DNA of 64,000 bases from Geomonas oryzisoli (GTDB lineage Bacteria; Desulfobacterota; Desulfuromonadia; Geobacterales; Geobacteraceae), in NCBI RefSeq assembly GCF_018986915.1, contig NZ_CP076723.1, forward strand, positions 1,273,501-1,337,500. The letters are read 5' to 3'. A model generated the notes under the pieces. That model had not been told where the DNA came from. It did not search any database and worked only from the letters and a program-made list of their open reading frames with translations. This document shows positions 1 to 8,251 of this stretch, in pieces; position 1 is the stretch's first letter, and each line of letters starts with the position of its first letter. The position numbers and the translations under genes were made by a program.

Positions 1-279
1 CCGATTCGTCTCGAAGTGAAACATGTGAGAGGCGAATCGGGTTGGGTTGTCATCCAAGGGACCCATGTGCGGGGTGGCGGGCCGTACCTGATCAATCTCT
101 GCAAAGGCGAACCGACTTCTGAAGCAAGCTGGTACAACCCTGGTGGTCACCACGCCAGTTGCGCAAAGATCATCCTCAAGAACCTCGAACCGGCCAACAG
201 GTACTACGTCAGGATGAGAACCGATGGGCCGGAAGGGCCGGGGCCGTGGTCGCAGGCTGTTTCGATCATCGTGTTGTAA
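1..279 (+). CDS. 3' end of a FN3-like domain protein (partial)
   Basis: The frame is open to the left edge, so only the last 92 residues are present; the GTG at 16 is probably internal. The tail has the pattern of the last strands of a fibronectin type III domain: a Leu-x-Pro turn, then Tyr-Tyr-Val-Arg-Met-Arg, then a Gly/Pro-rich loop and Trp-Ser-Gln-Ala. That is inferred from pattern, not a search. FN3 domains are usually extracellular binding modules, so the full protein is probably secreted or surface exposed. The gene ends about 160 bp before the IS element and nothing here gives a specific function. Confidence 0.5.
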   Translation, partial: PIRLEVKHVRGESGWVVIQGTHVRGGGPYLINLCKGEPTSEASWYNPGGHHASCAKIILKNLEPANRYYVRMRTDGPEGPGPWSQAVSIIVL

Positions 280-381
280 ACACATTTCACTTTCCTTCGC
301 TTCGGTCTGCCGGTTTTTGTGGCAGACCGGAGCTGCAGTCCCTTCTGAAAGGCAATCCCCTCCCAAAAGAGCCACCAAAAA

Positions 382-416
382 CAAATCCCCCCTGCCCCCC
401 CTTCGCAAAGGGGGGA
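382..416. repeat. REP-like hairpin, family A (copy 1)
   Basis: Core hairpin CCCCCCTTCGCAAAGGGGGG (396-415), preceded by AAATCCCCCC. The same layout recurs at 3384-3403, 8083-8107, 10004-10024 and, degenerate, near 10090-10120. All copies are intergenic, usually just after a stop codon, as expected of repetitive extragenic palindromes. Confidence 0.8.
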
Positions 417-498
417 ACTCGAGTTCTCCGGCATCACTTTGAGCTATCTTCACTTTTGAGGACACACCATATATCCTAACGAGCTAGGAGGGTGTGTC

Positions 499-798
499 AT
501 GAGATCGAATCGCAAGTACGATTCAGAGTTTAAACGAGAAGCGATCAAGTTAGTCATTGATGAAGGCCGTACCATCCGTGAGGTAGAGAGCAGCCTAGGG
601 ATCACCCATGGGGTTCTCAAAGGGTGGGTCCAGAAACATCGGGACCAACAAGATCCTGTAAAAGTTAAGCATGCATCAGTTGAAGCCGAACTGAAGCACC
701 TGCGTAAAGAGAACGAGAGGCTACTGCGCGAGCGTGAAATCCTAAAAAAAGCAGTGGCCATCTTCTCGACGGATCCGAATCGATATTCGGGTTCATAA
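499..798 (+). CDS. IS3-family transposase OrfA (copy 1)
   Basis: The 99-residue protein has an N-terminal helix-turn-helix (Tyr-Asp-x-Glu-Phe-Lys-Arg-Glu-Ala start, then Gly-Ile-Thr-x-Gly-Val-Leu-x-x-Trp) and a C-terminal leucine-zipper-like coiled coil of about residues 65-90, the normal OrfA plan. AGGAGGGTGTGTC supplies a ribosome site before ATG 499. The A7 run at 744-750 (read CTA AAA AAA GCA) is a probable -1 slippery site: the -1 frame stays open from there into OrfB, so the active transposase is expected to be an OrfAB fusion. OrfA alone normally binds the terminal repeats and regulates transposition. Confidence 0.93.
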   Translation: MRSNRKYDSEFKREAIKLVIDEGRTIREVESSLGITHGVLKGWVQKHRDQQDPVKVKHASVEAELKHLRKENERLLREREILKKAVAIFSTDPNRYSGS

Positions 799-830
799 CC
801 GAGCACCGCTCCGAATTCGGAGTTCAGGAG

Positions 831-1649
831 ATGTGCCGAGTTCTTGGAGTGACTCGGAGTTGGTACTACGCCCATGCAGCCGGCCGGGTAACCAAGCGGC
901 AGCGTGAAGACCAGGCACTGCTACCAGCTATCAAAAAAGCCTTTCACGACAGCGACAAGACGTACGGTGCAGTACGAGTAGTCAAAGAGCTGCAAAAGCA
1001 ACAAAAGTACGTCGGAAAGAACCGCGTCTGGCGCCTGATGCGTGAAAATGATCTGCGAGTGAAGACTAAGCGGCGATTCAAAGTCACCACGAACTCGGAT
1101 CACAAACGTCCTGTCGCGCCAAACCTTTTACAGCGGAATTTCTCTGCTCCAGCCCCTAATCAGGTTTGGACTGGTGACATCACGTACATCGAGACTGCCC
1201 AGGGCTGGTTGTACCTGGCAGTCGTGCTGGATCTCTTCTCCCGCCGGATCGTTGGCTGGAGCATGAGCGACCGAATGACAGACGACCTGGTTGTAACGGC
1301 TTTTGCCAATGCAGCGGTGAAGCGTCGGCCAGGAGCTGGCTTCATCTTCCACAGCGATCGCGGTTCGCAGTACTGCAGTAAGCGCTTCGGTACCACGATC
1401 AGCAAAGCTGGCGGCGTACAAAGCATGAGCGGCACCGGATGCTGCTACGACAACGCTGTGACGGAGACATTCTTCTCGACACTGAAGAGAGAATTGGTTT
1501 ACCACTGCTCCTTCAAAACCCGGCAGGAGGCGCAAAGCCGGATCTTTTGCTACATCGAAGGTTTTTACAATCGCAAGAGGCTACACTCTGCCATCGGCTA
1601 TTGCTCCCCAGAAGAGTTCGAGCAGCAGGAGTTGAAGATGGCAGCATAA
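831..1649 (+). CDS. IS3-family transposase OrfB, DDE integrase (copy 1)
   Basis: The 272 residues counted from ATG 831 contain the HTH_21-like region and an rve integrase core. DDE landmarks are visible: Trp-Thr-Gly-Asp-Ile-Thr-Tyr (first Asp), His-Ser-Asp-Arg-Gly-Ser-Gln-Tyr (second Asp), and Asp-Asn-Ala-x-x-Glu-x-Phe-Phe (Glu). The reading frame is open upstream of 831 into the A7 slippery run of orfA, and the residues encoded there (Phe-Ile-Thr-Glu-His-Arg-Ser-Glu-Phe-Gly-Val) are typical of OrfB, so translation probably starts by -1 frameshifting rather than at 831. No damage is visible. Confidence 0.93.
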   Translation: MCRVLGVTRSWYYAHAAGRVTKRQREDQALLPAIKKAFHDSDKTYGAVRVVKELQKQQKYVGKNRVWRLMRENDLRVKTKRRFKVTTNSDHKRPVAPNLLQRNFSAPAPNQVWTGDITYIETAQGWLYLAVVLDLFSRRIVGWSMSDRMTDDLVVTAFANAAVKRRPGAGFIFHSDRGSQYCSKRFGTTISKAGGVQSMSGTGCCYDNAVTETFFSTLKRELVYHCSFKTRQEAQSRIFCYIEGFYNRKRLHSAIGYCSPEEFEQQELKMAA

Positions 1650-1689
1650 GGGTTTCTAACGTGTCCTCTATTGCGAAGATAGGCCACTT

Positions 1690-2290
1690 CGTGGCGAAAT
1701 CTCTCCGAGGCGACGGCTTAACTTCAAAGTCGCGCACAAGACATTAAAACCAAAAATTCTCGCACGGAAAAGGAGCGAGATCTCTTCGAGGCGACGTCTC
1801 AACTTCAAAAAGTCGCGCACACGACATTAAAACTAAAATTCTCGCACGGAAAAGGAGCGAGATCTCTCCGAGGCGACGTCTCAACTTCAAAAAGTCGCGC
1901 ATAAAACATTAAAACCAAAATTCTCGCACGAAAAAAGAGCGAGATCTCTCCGAGGCGACGTCTTAACTCTAAAACGTCGCGCACAAAACATTAAAACCAA
2001 AATTCTCGCACGGAAAAGGAGCGAGATCTCTCCGAGGCGACGTCTCAACTCCAAACCGTCGCGCACAAGACATTAAAACCAAAGTTCTCGCACGAAAAAA
2101 GAGCGACATCTCTCCGAGGCGACGTCTCAACTCCAAAAAGTCGCGCACAAGACATTAAAACCAAAGTTCTCGCACCAAAAACGAGCGACATCTCTCCGAA
2201 GCGAGGTCTCAACTTGAAAAAGATTCGCATATCTTCTGAATACGGTACTTAAAACCTGGGAGCTGAAGTTCTCGCGCCAAAAAACGGGGG
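1690..2290. repeat. 82-bp tandem repeat array, about 6.5 copies
   Basis: The word GAGGCGACG recurs at 1707, 1788, 1870, 1952, 2034, 2116 and, degenerate, 2198, giving steps of 81 then 82 bp. Each unit carries AACTTCAAAAAGTCGCGCAC, a TTAAAACCAAAATTCTCGCAC stretch (shortened here to its recognisable parts) and a TCTCGC...GCGAGA hairpin. Substitutions are spread along the unit, so there is no repeat/spacer alternation. The array starts directly at the right border of the IS and decays into unique sequence around 2230-2290. Because 82 is not a multiple of three, it cannot encode a repeated peptide. No gene was seen between 1650 and 2410. Confidence 0.92.
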
Positions 2291-2305
2291 CCTTGGGGGC
2301 AAGTC

Positions 2306-2338
2306 TTGAATCTTGACCGTGAACTATATATAACGGTC
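2306..2338 (+). promoter_or_regulatory. Sigma-70-type promoter with overlapping inverted repeat
   Basis: TTGAAT (2306-2311), a 17-bp spacer and TATAAC (2329-2334) form a good promoter about 75 bp before the AraC-type gene. An inverted repeat GACCGT (2315-2320) / ACGGTC (2333-2338) with a 12-bp gap straddles the spacer and -10 element and could be an operator, for example for autoregulation. Confidence 0.6.
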
Positions 2339-2410
2339 GGGAAGCACGACCCAATCCCGACACACTCAGACCAGTCGCCCGTTCTTTTTGCACATCTTTG
2401 AGGTCAATAG

Positions 2411-3238
2411 ATGCAGGAGATGAAAGCCACCCATAGCTTCTGGAATGACGCCAGTGTGCCGAGCGTCGCGGTGAGGTGCACCAGGAGGAGCGCGGAGAGT
2501 TACAAGGCTCACTGCCATAGGGAGTTCTGCGTCGGCGCCGTGACGGAAGGAAAGGCGGTGATGACGGTGAGGAACGAGACCTGCGTCTTGTCGCCCGGGC
2601 TCCTGGCGGTCATCCCTCCCGAAACGGTGCACAGCTGCAATCCCCCGGAAGGGGGGTCGCGTTCCTACCAGATGGCCTTCTTCGACGCAGCGTGGTGCCG
2701 CTCGCTTCAGGAGGAACTTTTCGGCAGGCGGGGGGACTTCATACCGCCCGCGCACTTCCTGGTGGAGAACGCAGCCCTCTACGCCTCCTTCCTCCAACTC
2801 ACGGCACTTCTGGCCGACGATGCCCTTCCTTTGGAAAAGAGCGAGCGGGCGACGCAATTCGCGAGCGAGCTGTTTATCAGTACCTGCGACCGGGAACTCC
2901 CGGCTCCTGCCAAGGAGCGGGATGGGATCGTTCCTGACGTCAAGGAGTACCTGGAGCGGCGGGCAGACCTGAATATCACGCTGCAGGAACTCGCCGTCAC
3001 GTTCCGTTGCAACCCCTATCACCTGCTGCGCACTTTCAAGCAGGCGGTCGGACTCCCACCGCACGCTTTCATGCTAAACGCCCGCATCGAGAGGGCGAAA
3101 CGGCTGCTGCTCGAGGGAATGACGCCGGCCAGCGTCGCGGCGGAGACGGGGTTCGCCGATCAAAGCCACTTCCACAAGACCTTCCGGCGCCTCGTCGCCG
3201 CAACTCCCCGCCAGTTCCAGCTCAGACCGGCAAAATAA
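2411..3238 (+). CDS. AraC-family transcriptional regulator with cupin sensor
   Basis: The 275-residue protein has an N-terminal AraC-type cupin (residues about 20-150; His-Cys-His-Arg-Glu, then Ile-Pro-Pro-Glu-Thr-Val-His) and a C-terminal double helix-turn-helix (about 175-272) ending Thr-Gly-Phe-Ala-Asp-Gln-Ser-His-Phe-x-x-x-Phe-Arg-Arg. Start 2411 is chosen because GAGGT lies 6 nt upstream; the Met four codons in has its GGAG too close. The lysE-type exporter gene follows on the same strand after 240 bp, so the likely job is ligand-dependent control of that exporter, an arrangement common in bacteria. The ligand cannot be told from sequence. Confidence 0.9.
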   Translation: MQEMKATHSFWNDASVPSVAVRCTRRSAESYKAHCHREFCVGAVTEGKAVMTVRNETCVLSPGLLAVIPPETVHSCNPPEGGSRSYQMAFFDAAWCRSLQEELFGRRGDFIPPAHFLVENAALYASFLQLTALLADDALPLEKSERATQFASELFISTCDRELPAPAKERDGIVPDVKEYLERRADLNITLQELAVTFRCNPYHLLRTFKQAVGLPPHAFMLNARIERAKRLLLEGMTPASVAAETGFADQSHFHKTFRRLVAATPRQFQLRPAK

Positions 3239-3383
3239 GTCAATTTCCGACAATACTTTCCCTCCCGATCCGCGCTAACCTCGCCCAAAACATCCGGATT
3301 AGACAATCATCCGCGGCCTCGCTCCCGCTTTTGCCAAGGGGGGTGGGGGATTTGCCACTCTACCGAAAGCAAATCCCCCTAAA

Positions 3384-3403
3384 TCCCCCTTCGCAAAGGG
3401 GGA
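3384..3403. repeat. REP-like hairpin, family A (copy 2)
   Basis: CCCCCTTCGCAAAGGGGG (3385-3402) is a near-perfect hairpin preceded by AAATCCCCCTAAATC, in the 240-bp gap between the AraC and LysE genes. It could terminate or stabilise the AraC transcript, but no T-tract follows. Confidence 0.75.
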
Positions 3404-3480
3404 CTTCTACCATTGTCTCCTTGGCAAAGGGTGCGGCATTTGGCAGCGGAAGATACTAATCGGCAAAATGGGGAGGCTGC

Positions 3481-4107
3481 GTGTCAAAGTATCTTGTCGA
3501 GTTCGTAGCGCTGGCAACGGCGCATTTTCTGGCCCTGATCAGTCCGGGGCCGGACTTCTTTCTTGTCGTGGGAACTTCCGTCAGGGAGGGGGCTTCACGT
3601 GCCGCGGGGCTTTGTGCCGGTATCGCCGCGGCAAACGGCGCCTACATCCTCCTTGCCCTTACCGGCTTCGCCTTCATCAAGGAGCCCCCGCTCCTCTTCA
3701 CCGCCATCAGAACGGCCGGTGCCCTGTACCTGCTCTATCTCGGGCTCATGCTGCTGAAACCGTCGCAACGCCCGGTCGACTCACCGCTCCCGGATGACGA
3801 GAGGCCTCGCGGCACCAGCCGCCGCAGCCAGTTCGCAGCCGGCTTTCTCTCGGCCATCCTCAATCCGAAAAATGCCGTCTTCTACTTAAGCCTCTTCACC
3901 GTGATCGTGAGCCGCGATACGCCGCAGGCGATCCAGGCCTGCTACGGTTTGTGGATGGTCCTGGCCGTCTTCTTCTGGGATCTGTTGATAGCGCGCTTGG
4001 CGGGAAGCGAAAAGGTGAGAGCCCGCCTCGACCGCCACACGCACTGGATCGAAAAGTGCTCAGGAGGAGCGCTGCTCCTTCTTGGGGCGGTGCTGTTGTT
4101 GCGGTAA
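3481..4107 (+). CDS. LysE/RhtB-family amino-acid exporter
   Basis: The 208-residue inner-membrane protein has about six hydrophobic segments. Family landmarks are Ile-Ser-Pro-Gly-Pro-Asp in the first helix and Ala-Ile-Leu-Asn-Pro-Lys in the middle. Translation starts at GTG 3481 behind a strong GGGGAGG site. LysE/RhtB proteins export amino acids or related small molecules by proton antiport. The upstream AraC-type gene is the probable regulator. The exported substrate cannot be assigned. Confidence 0.9.
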   Translation: MSKYLVEFVALATAHFLALISPGPDFFLVVGTSVREGASRAAGLCAGIAAANGAYILLALTGFAFIKEPPLLFTAIRTAGALYLLYLGLMLLKPSQRPVDSPLPDDERPRGTSRRSQFAAGFLSAILNPKNAVFYLSLFTVIVSRDTPQAIQACYGLWMVLAVFFWDLLIARLAGSEKVRARLDRHTHWIEKCSGGALLLLGAVLLLR

Positions 4108-4177
4108 CTGGGACTGAATCGCGGGCTTCGTTGGCTCACATGAGCCGACGGAGCCTTTCATCTTTGAGGGGTAGCAA

Positions 4178-4207
4178 GGGGACAGGCACCTGGCGGAGCC
4201 AGTCCCC
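4178..4207. repeat. REP-like palindrome, family B (copy 1)
   Basis: GGGGACAGGCACC...GGAGCCAGTCCCC is an imperfect palindrome with GGGGAC/GTCCCC outer arms. Related copies lie at 27255-27284 (opposite orientation), 27336-27365 and 32892-32922. All are intergenic. Confidence 0.75.
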
Positions 4208-4265
4208 TCCCGTAAGCATTGCCGGCCGTCACAGCGGTAGGACGAAGGGGACCGGTGCTTAGGAG

Positions 4266-4315
4266 TTTTTAAAAGGCTTCAGCCTCGCCGTTAAAAACGG
4301 GGCTGAAGCCTTTTT
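4266..4315. terminator. Bidirectional rho-independent terminator
   Basis: AAAAGGCTTCAGCC (4271-4284) pairs with GGCTGAAGCCTTTTT (4301-4315), with T/A tracts on both sides. It sits between the converging LysE gene and the minus-strand chemoreceptor gene and can serve both. Confidence 0.85.
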
Positions 4316-4347
4316 CACGTGATGAGGGCGATAAGGGATAGAGGGGG

Positions 4348-5967
4348 CTAGGCGACTTTGAACTGGCGGACCATCTCCTGAAGCCTCACGGACATGGAGG
4401 CAAGGGCAGTCGCGGCGGCGGCGGTCTCGTCGGCACCTTTGGCCGTCGCCTGCACTATGTCGGTTATCTGAACCATGTTGGTACTGATTTCACTCGTTGT
4501 TGCGGTCTGCTCTTCGGCGGCTGTGGCAATCTGGTTCGCCTGCATCATGACGGCGTGTATCTGCTCGAGGATGGCTTCCAGGGCCTGACCGGAACGGGAT
4601 GCCTGCTGCGTCCCTCGTTCGACTTCTTTGCTCCCTTCCTCCATGGCTTGAACCGCACTCTGGGTTTCACCCTGAATGGTGCGGATCATCTCGGATATCT
4701 CCCTGGTCGCACGGGTGGTGCGCTCGGCCAGCGCCCTCACTTCGTCTGCGACGACGGCAAATCCACGTCCCTGCTCGCCTGCTCTTGCCGCCTCGATGGC
4801 TGCGTTGAGCGCGAGCAGGTTGGTCTGGTCGGCGATGTCTTCTATGGTCCCGACGATCGCACCGATCTGATCGGAGCGCTCGCCAAGCGACTCTACGGTC
4901 CTCGCGGCCCCTTGCACCCGCTCGGCAATCACTCCCATCACTGCCACTGTGGCCTCGACGACTTCTGCGCCGTCAACGGCCGCCTGGTTGGCACATTGTG
5001 CGCCTTGAGCGGCAAGGTGACAGTTTTGAGCTATGTCGTTGGAGGTCGCCGCCATCTCTTCCCCGGCGGTGGCAACGGTATTCGCCTGCGCGACGATCTC
5101 TTCGGTCCCCTGCACCATCTGCTGCGCCGTTGCCTGCAACTGCGTGGACGAGGTGGCCACCCGGGTGGCATCGCCGGAGAGATCCTGCATGATCGACTGG
5201 ACCTTCTGAACGAAACCATTGATATGATCGCTGAGCTGGCCCAACTCATCCTTGGCGTGGTAGTTGACACGCCGGGTGAGATCCCCCTCGGCGATGACGG
5301 CAATGGCGCTGCCCATCTCTTTCAGGGCACTCTTTATACCCGAGGATAAAAAGGCACAGATGCCGAGGCTGAGCAATAGGGCAATGCCCCCTGTGATCAG
5401 CATGGTGGCAATCGCAGCGGTACCTGCTTCTTGCGCGCTCTTGACCCTCAGATCCGTCCGCTTCGCGTAGTAGTCCATCAGTGCCTCGGCTGCGGCAACG
5501 TATTTCTGCCTGGCCTGCTCACCCTCACCGGCAATGGCGGCCTTGAATCCGGCCATGTCGCCCGAGGCTGCAATGGTCTTCAGTTTGTCGTTCACCTTCG
5601 CGCCGGCTGTGAGCGCGCTGTCCAACTCCGCTACCAGCTTCTTGCCGTCGGGCGTTTTGGTATTTTTTTTCAGCGCGTCGAGTGCCTTTTGGTACGCTGT
5701 GCGGTGTTCCTCCATGTGTTTAGCGATCTTATCCCGATCTGCCTGGGTTTCCGCCAGCACCAGCCCCTTCATCTCCTCGTCGACCCCCTGCAGGTTGAGC
5801 AGCACCTGTCCCGCATTGGCGGTAAGCCCGCTGATGCGGTTGACGTTGCTCAACTGGTCGGCACTGCTGTAAAGCCCTTTCATGCCGGCCCCCACGACGA
5901 TGAACAGCAGCAATGAAACGGTTCCAAAGCCAAGCAGCAACCGTTTTGCGATGGTGAAATTTGCCAT
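4348..5967 (-). CDS. Methyl-accepting chemotaxis protein
   Basis: The 539-residue transmembrane chemoreceptor starts at ATG 5967 (Met-Ala-Asn-Phe-Thr), chosen because AGGAGG lies 4 nt upstream; the longer frame adds 14 unlikely residues. Order: TM1 (about 10-32), a periplasmic helical sensor of four-helix-bundle type (33-185), TM2 (about 187-208), HAMP, then a long coiled-coil signalling domain with the conserved tip [18 protein letters not shown]. It ends Val-Arg-Gln-Phe-Lys-Val-Ala, with no CheR-docking pentapeptide. It is monocistronic and has a sigma-28-like promoter upstream, so it probably feeds a CheA encoded elsewhere. The ligand is unknown. Confidence 0.95.
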   Translation of the reverse strand: MANFTIAKRLLLGFGTVSLLLFIVVGAGMKGLYSSADQLSNVNRISGLTANAGQVLLNLQGVDEEMKGLVLAETQADRDKIAKHMEEHRTAYQKALDALKKNTKTPDGKKLVAELDSALTAGAKVNDKLKTIAASGDMAGFKAAIAGEGEQARQKYVAAAEALMDYYAKRTDLRVKSAQEAGTAAIATMLITGGIALLLSLGICAFLSSGIKSALKEMGSAIAVIAEGDLTRRVNYHAKDELGQLSDHINGFVQKVQSIMQDLSGDATRVATSSTQLQATAQQMVQGTEEIVAQANTVATAGEEMAATSNDIAQNCHLAAQGAQCANQAAVDGAEVVEATVAVMGVIAERVQGAARTVESLGERSDQIGAIVGTIEDIADQTNLLALNAAIEAARAGEQGRGFAVVADEVRALAERTTRATREISEMIRTIQGETQSAVQAMEEGSKEVERGTQQASRSGQALEAILEQIHAVMMQANQIATAAEEQTATTSEISTNMVQITDIVQATAKGADETAAAATALASMSVRLQEMVRQFKVA

Positions 5968-6026
5968 AAGTCCTCCTGAAGTCGCACCACATCGAAAATA
6001 TTTGCTCATAGACTGCTCAAATAACT

Positions 6027-6053
6027 ATATCGACATTTTTTGTGGGTACTTTA
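6027..6053 (-). promoter_or_regulatory. Putative sigma-28 (FliA) promoter for the chemoreceptor gene
   Basis: Read on the minus strand: TAAA, 15 nt, GTCGATAT, against the FliA consensus TAAA-N15-GCCGATAA (10 of 12 positions). The -10 end is about 60 bp from the start codon at 5967. Flagellar-sigma control would fit a chemoreceptor. Confidence 0.55.
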
Positions 6054-6238
6054 GTCTACAACATCTTCGATGTTTCGTCGGCTTGATTCAGATTCTCCCA
6101 AAGCGCAACTGCGCTTCGCGATGACTGGCGCCTTGCTGCCGGGGCATGCTATATTCGCCAGATTGAGCAATCCCGGTCAGGATTTCTCCGCGACTCTCGG
6201 GTAGGATGACCTGCGAATCGAGAGGGGACGGCAGGCAC

Positions 6239-7099
6239 ATGGACAAGGCACAGGCATATGCGGAGCGCTTCGACAGGGTGGTCCGCTACATAGAGCGGCA
6301 CCTGGACGAGCCGTTGACGGTGGAGGGACTGAGCCGGGTGGCGCATTTCTCGAAGTTCCACTTCCACCGGCAGTTCACGCTCTACACCGGCATGGGGGTG
6401 TTGGCCTTCATCCGGCAAATGCGACTGAAGCACGCCTCGCACCGGCTCTGCTACCGCCGCGAGGAGCGCATCATCGACATCGCCCTGGATGCGGGCTTCG
6501 AGAGTCCCGAGGCGTTTTCACGCGCCTTCAAGCAGGTCTTCGGCCAGTCTCCCTCCCAGTTCAGAAAATCCCCCCAATGGCAGCCCTGGAAGGAGCGCTT
6601 CCGGCCGCCGCCCATGCAAAGGAGAGAAGACATGGAAGTGAAGATCGTGGAGTTCCCGGAAACGAGGATCGCGGTGCTGCCCCACCGGGGCGCACCGGAG
6701 AAGATTGACGAGTCGGCGCTGAAGTTCATCGAGTGGCGCAAGCAGAGCGGGCTTTCGCCGGTGAAACAGGCGCTTACCTTCGGCATCGTCTACGACGACC
6801 CCGCCGTGACCGAGCCGGAGCGGTTCCGCTTCGACATCTGCGGCACGGTGCCGGAACCGGTGCCGGAGAATCCGCAGGGGGTAGGGAACGGCATCATCCC
6901 CGCCGGCCGCTGCGCCGTGGCGCGCCACCTCGGCTGCCATGACCGGATCGGCGACACGGTCTATCCGCTGTGCCGGGACTGGTTTCCCCAAAGCGGGGAG
7001 GAGCTGCGGGATTTCCCGATCTTCTTCCACTACCTGAACCTGGTTCCGGACGTCGCGGAGCACGAGCTGGTCACCGACATCTACCTGCCGCTCAAGTAG
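6239..7099 (+). CDS. AraC-type HTH regulator with GyrI-like effector domain
   Basis: An N-terminal AraC DNA-binding domain (about residues 1-110 from Met-Asp-Lys-Ala-Gln; Leu-Ser-Arg-Val-Ala-His-Phe-Ser-Lys-Phe-His-Phe-His-Arg-Gln-Phe) is followed by a GyrI/SbmC-like effector-binding domain (about 130-286; Val-Lys-Ile-Val-Glu-Phe-Pro-Glu-Thr-Arg-Ile-Ala-Val to Thr-Asp-Ile-Tyr-Leu-Pro-Leu-Lys). This Rob-like plan is common in regulators that bind hydrophobic or drug-like ligands. ATG 6239 starts the conserved part; ATG 6206 is possible but has poor spacing to its GGGTAGG. No obvious target gene adjoins it. Confidence 0.88.
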   Translation: MDKAQAYAERFDRVVRYIERHLDEPLTVEGLSRVAHFSKFHFHRQFTLYTGMGVLAFIRQMRLKHASHRLCYRREERIIDIALDAGFESPEAFSRAFKQVFGQSPSQFRKSPQWQPWKERFRPPPMQRREDMEVKIVEFPETRIAVLPHRGAPEKIDESALKFIEWRKQSGLSPVKQALTFGIVYDDPAVTEPERFRFDICGTVPEPVPENPQGVGNGIIPAGRCAVARHLGCHDRIGDTVYPLCRDWFPQSGEELRDFPIFFHYLNLVPDVAEHELVTDIYLPLK

Positions 7100-7192
7100 C
7101 AACTTTGGAAGCTGCAAGCGCAGCAAACAGGCGTCGCAAAATGAACTGGGGGTAGGTCCTATGCTTTCATGGCAAGGTCACCCACCCCCCTG

Positions 7193-7251
7193 CCCCCTCC
7201 CGTCAAGGGAGGGGGAGCCCCCCCTATCCTCCTCCCGCAAGGGGAGGGGGG
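7193..7251. repeat. Two consecutive GC-rich hairpin repeats
   Basis: CCCCCTCCC-gtcaa-GGGAGGGGG (7193-7215) is followed by CCTCCC-gcaa-GGGGAGG (about 7231-7247). They belong to the same general style of intergenic hairpins as family A. They lie in the 370-bp gap after the AraC/GyrI gene; the rest of the gap holds an AT-rich stretch near 7290-7320 that could contain the promoter of the next gene. Confidence 0.7.
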
Positions 7252-7469
7252 AGAGCGTTAACCGGACAGCAGTGGGCGTTGAACCTTTGCTGTTTACTTA
7301 TTAAAGATAATAGTGTATACGCTAACGGCAAGGCGAGAGGGAACCTGCACCTGCCGATGCATCCGCGCAATTCCCGTACGCGAAGAATCGAAGTCTATGC
7401 GGCCCGGAGCGGGCCTGCGGTTCTGCAGCCGTCGCACGCGGGGTGAGGTGGACGGCGTTGAGGGATGCC

Positions 7470-8063
7470 ATGATGCGTTCTCTGTCGTTGTCACTGTATG
7501 CCGCCCTGCACGCGGCCCTCAAGCAGGCCCACATGCTTTCCTCGGCGATCCTCGCCGGAAGCGGCGCCTGTCTCATCTATCTGCTGCACATCTACACGTC
7601 GTCTTCCCAAAGGATCGAGACGGCGGTCCTCAACCAGTCCACCATCGAGCTGGTCTACTATCTCCTGCTCCCCAGCGCCGGCTTCAGCATCGCCACCGGT
7701 GCCATCATCTGCCTCGCCGAAAACCGCGCCGTCTTCTCCTGCCATTACATGGGGACCAAGGCGATCAACGCCGGCGCCGTCGTCGTCCTGGGCGCCGTCC
7801 TTTATCTCGGGCTGGGCAAGCTCGCCGCCGCGGCCTCGGATGTGCGAGGGGTGGCGGTGGGAGGGCGGGTTTTCCAGGCTGACGACCTGTTGGCAGGAAA
7901 CAACCTCATGGCCGCCGTGCTCATGGGGACCATCCTGTTCGTGCTGTACAACGTGGTGCGTCGGCCCTGCGGTGATGCGGGGGGATGCAAGGCGTGCAGC
8001 TGCAGTGGGATCCGCTGCGACGAGGCTGATGCTTCGGTGAGCGACACTGGTGATGCGCAGTAA
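7470..8063 (+). CDS. Hypothetical multi-pass membrane protein with Cys-rich tail
   Basis: The 197-residue protein was not assigned to a family. The start at 7470 is chosen because GAGGG sits 6-7 nt upstream; a GTG at 7443 is in frame but less likely. Four hydrophobic segments are visible (roughly residues 22-42, 60-85, 98-120 and 145-165), suggesting an inner-membrane protein. The hydrophilic C-terminal tail contains five cysteines within about 20 residues (Cys-x5-Cys-x2-Cys-x-Cys-x5-Cys), which could bind metal or carry disulfides. It is followed by hairpin repeats and stands alone. Confidence 0.7.
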   Translation: MMRSLSLSLYAALHAALKQAHMLSSAILAGSGACLIYLLHIYTSSSQRIETAVLNQSTIELVYYLLLPSAGFSIATGAIICLAENRAVFSCHYMGTKAINAGAVVVLGAVLYLGLGKLAAAASDVRGVAVGGRVFQADDLLAGNNLMAAVLMGTILFVLYNVVRRPCGDAGGCKACSCSGIRCDEADASVSDTGDAQ

Positions 8064-8075
8064 CAGGTAAGGCAA

Positions 8076-8196
8076 ATCCCCCCTGGCCCCCCTTCGCAAA
8101 GGGGGGGACGTCAGGCCATGTGCAGCGCTTCGTGGCAATCTCCTTCGCTGATAAATCCACCTTCGCAGAAAATCCCCTTCGCAGAAAATCCCCTTG
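8076..8196. repeat. REP hairpin family A (copy 3) plus a 16-bp tandem repeat
   Basis: AAATCCCCCC and the hairpin CCCCCCTTCGCAAAGGGGGG (8087-8106) follow the stop codon directly. Further on, the 16-bp word CCTTCGCAGAAAATCC occurs twice in tandem (about 8159-8190) and starts a third time; it looks like expanded half-arms of the same repeat. Confidence 0.75.
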
Positions 8197-8251
8197 CACT
8201 GTCATGGGCTCCAGAGAAAGGTAAATTCCTTCGTCTGCTTGTTCCCCCCAT

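Larger units (their letters stand above)
440..1686 (+). mobile_element. IS3-family insertion sequence, copy 1 (1247 bp)
   Basis: The ends are TG...CA with imperfect terminal inverted repeats: the left end starts TGAGCTATCTTC and the complement of the right end starts TGGCCTATCTTC, with about 20 of the first 26 positions matching. The flanks carry a 3-bp direct repeat CTT (437-439 and 1687-1689), read as the target-site duplication. It encodes OrfA and OrfB in the -1 frame arrangement of IS3 elements. A copy that matches at both ends and encodes the same proteins lies at 12982-14228, offset by exactly 12542 bp. The element looks intact and was probably acquired recently. Confidence 0.95.

Noticed and set aside
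1690-2290. CRISPR-like array (also the 18184-19674 array)
   Set aside because: Whole units are repeated without unique spacers, unit lengths are 82 and 195 bp, and no cas genes are present.
2045-2393. Overlapping minus-strand ORFs of 61 and 88 codons
   Set aside because: Products of the 82-bp repeat read in shifting frames; not genes.
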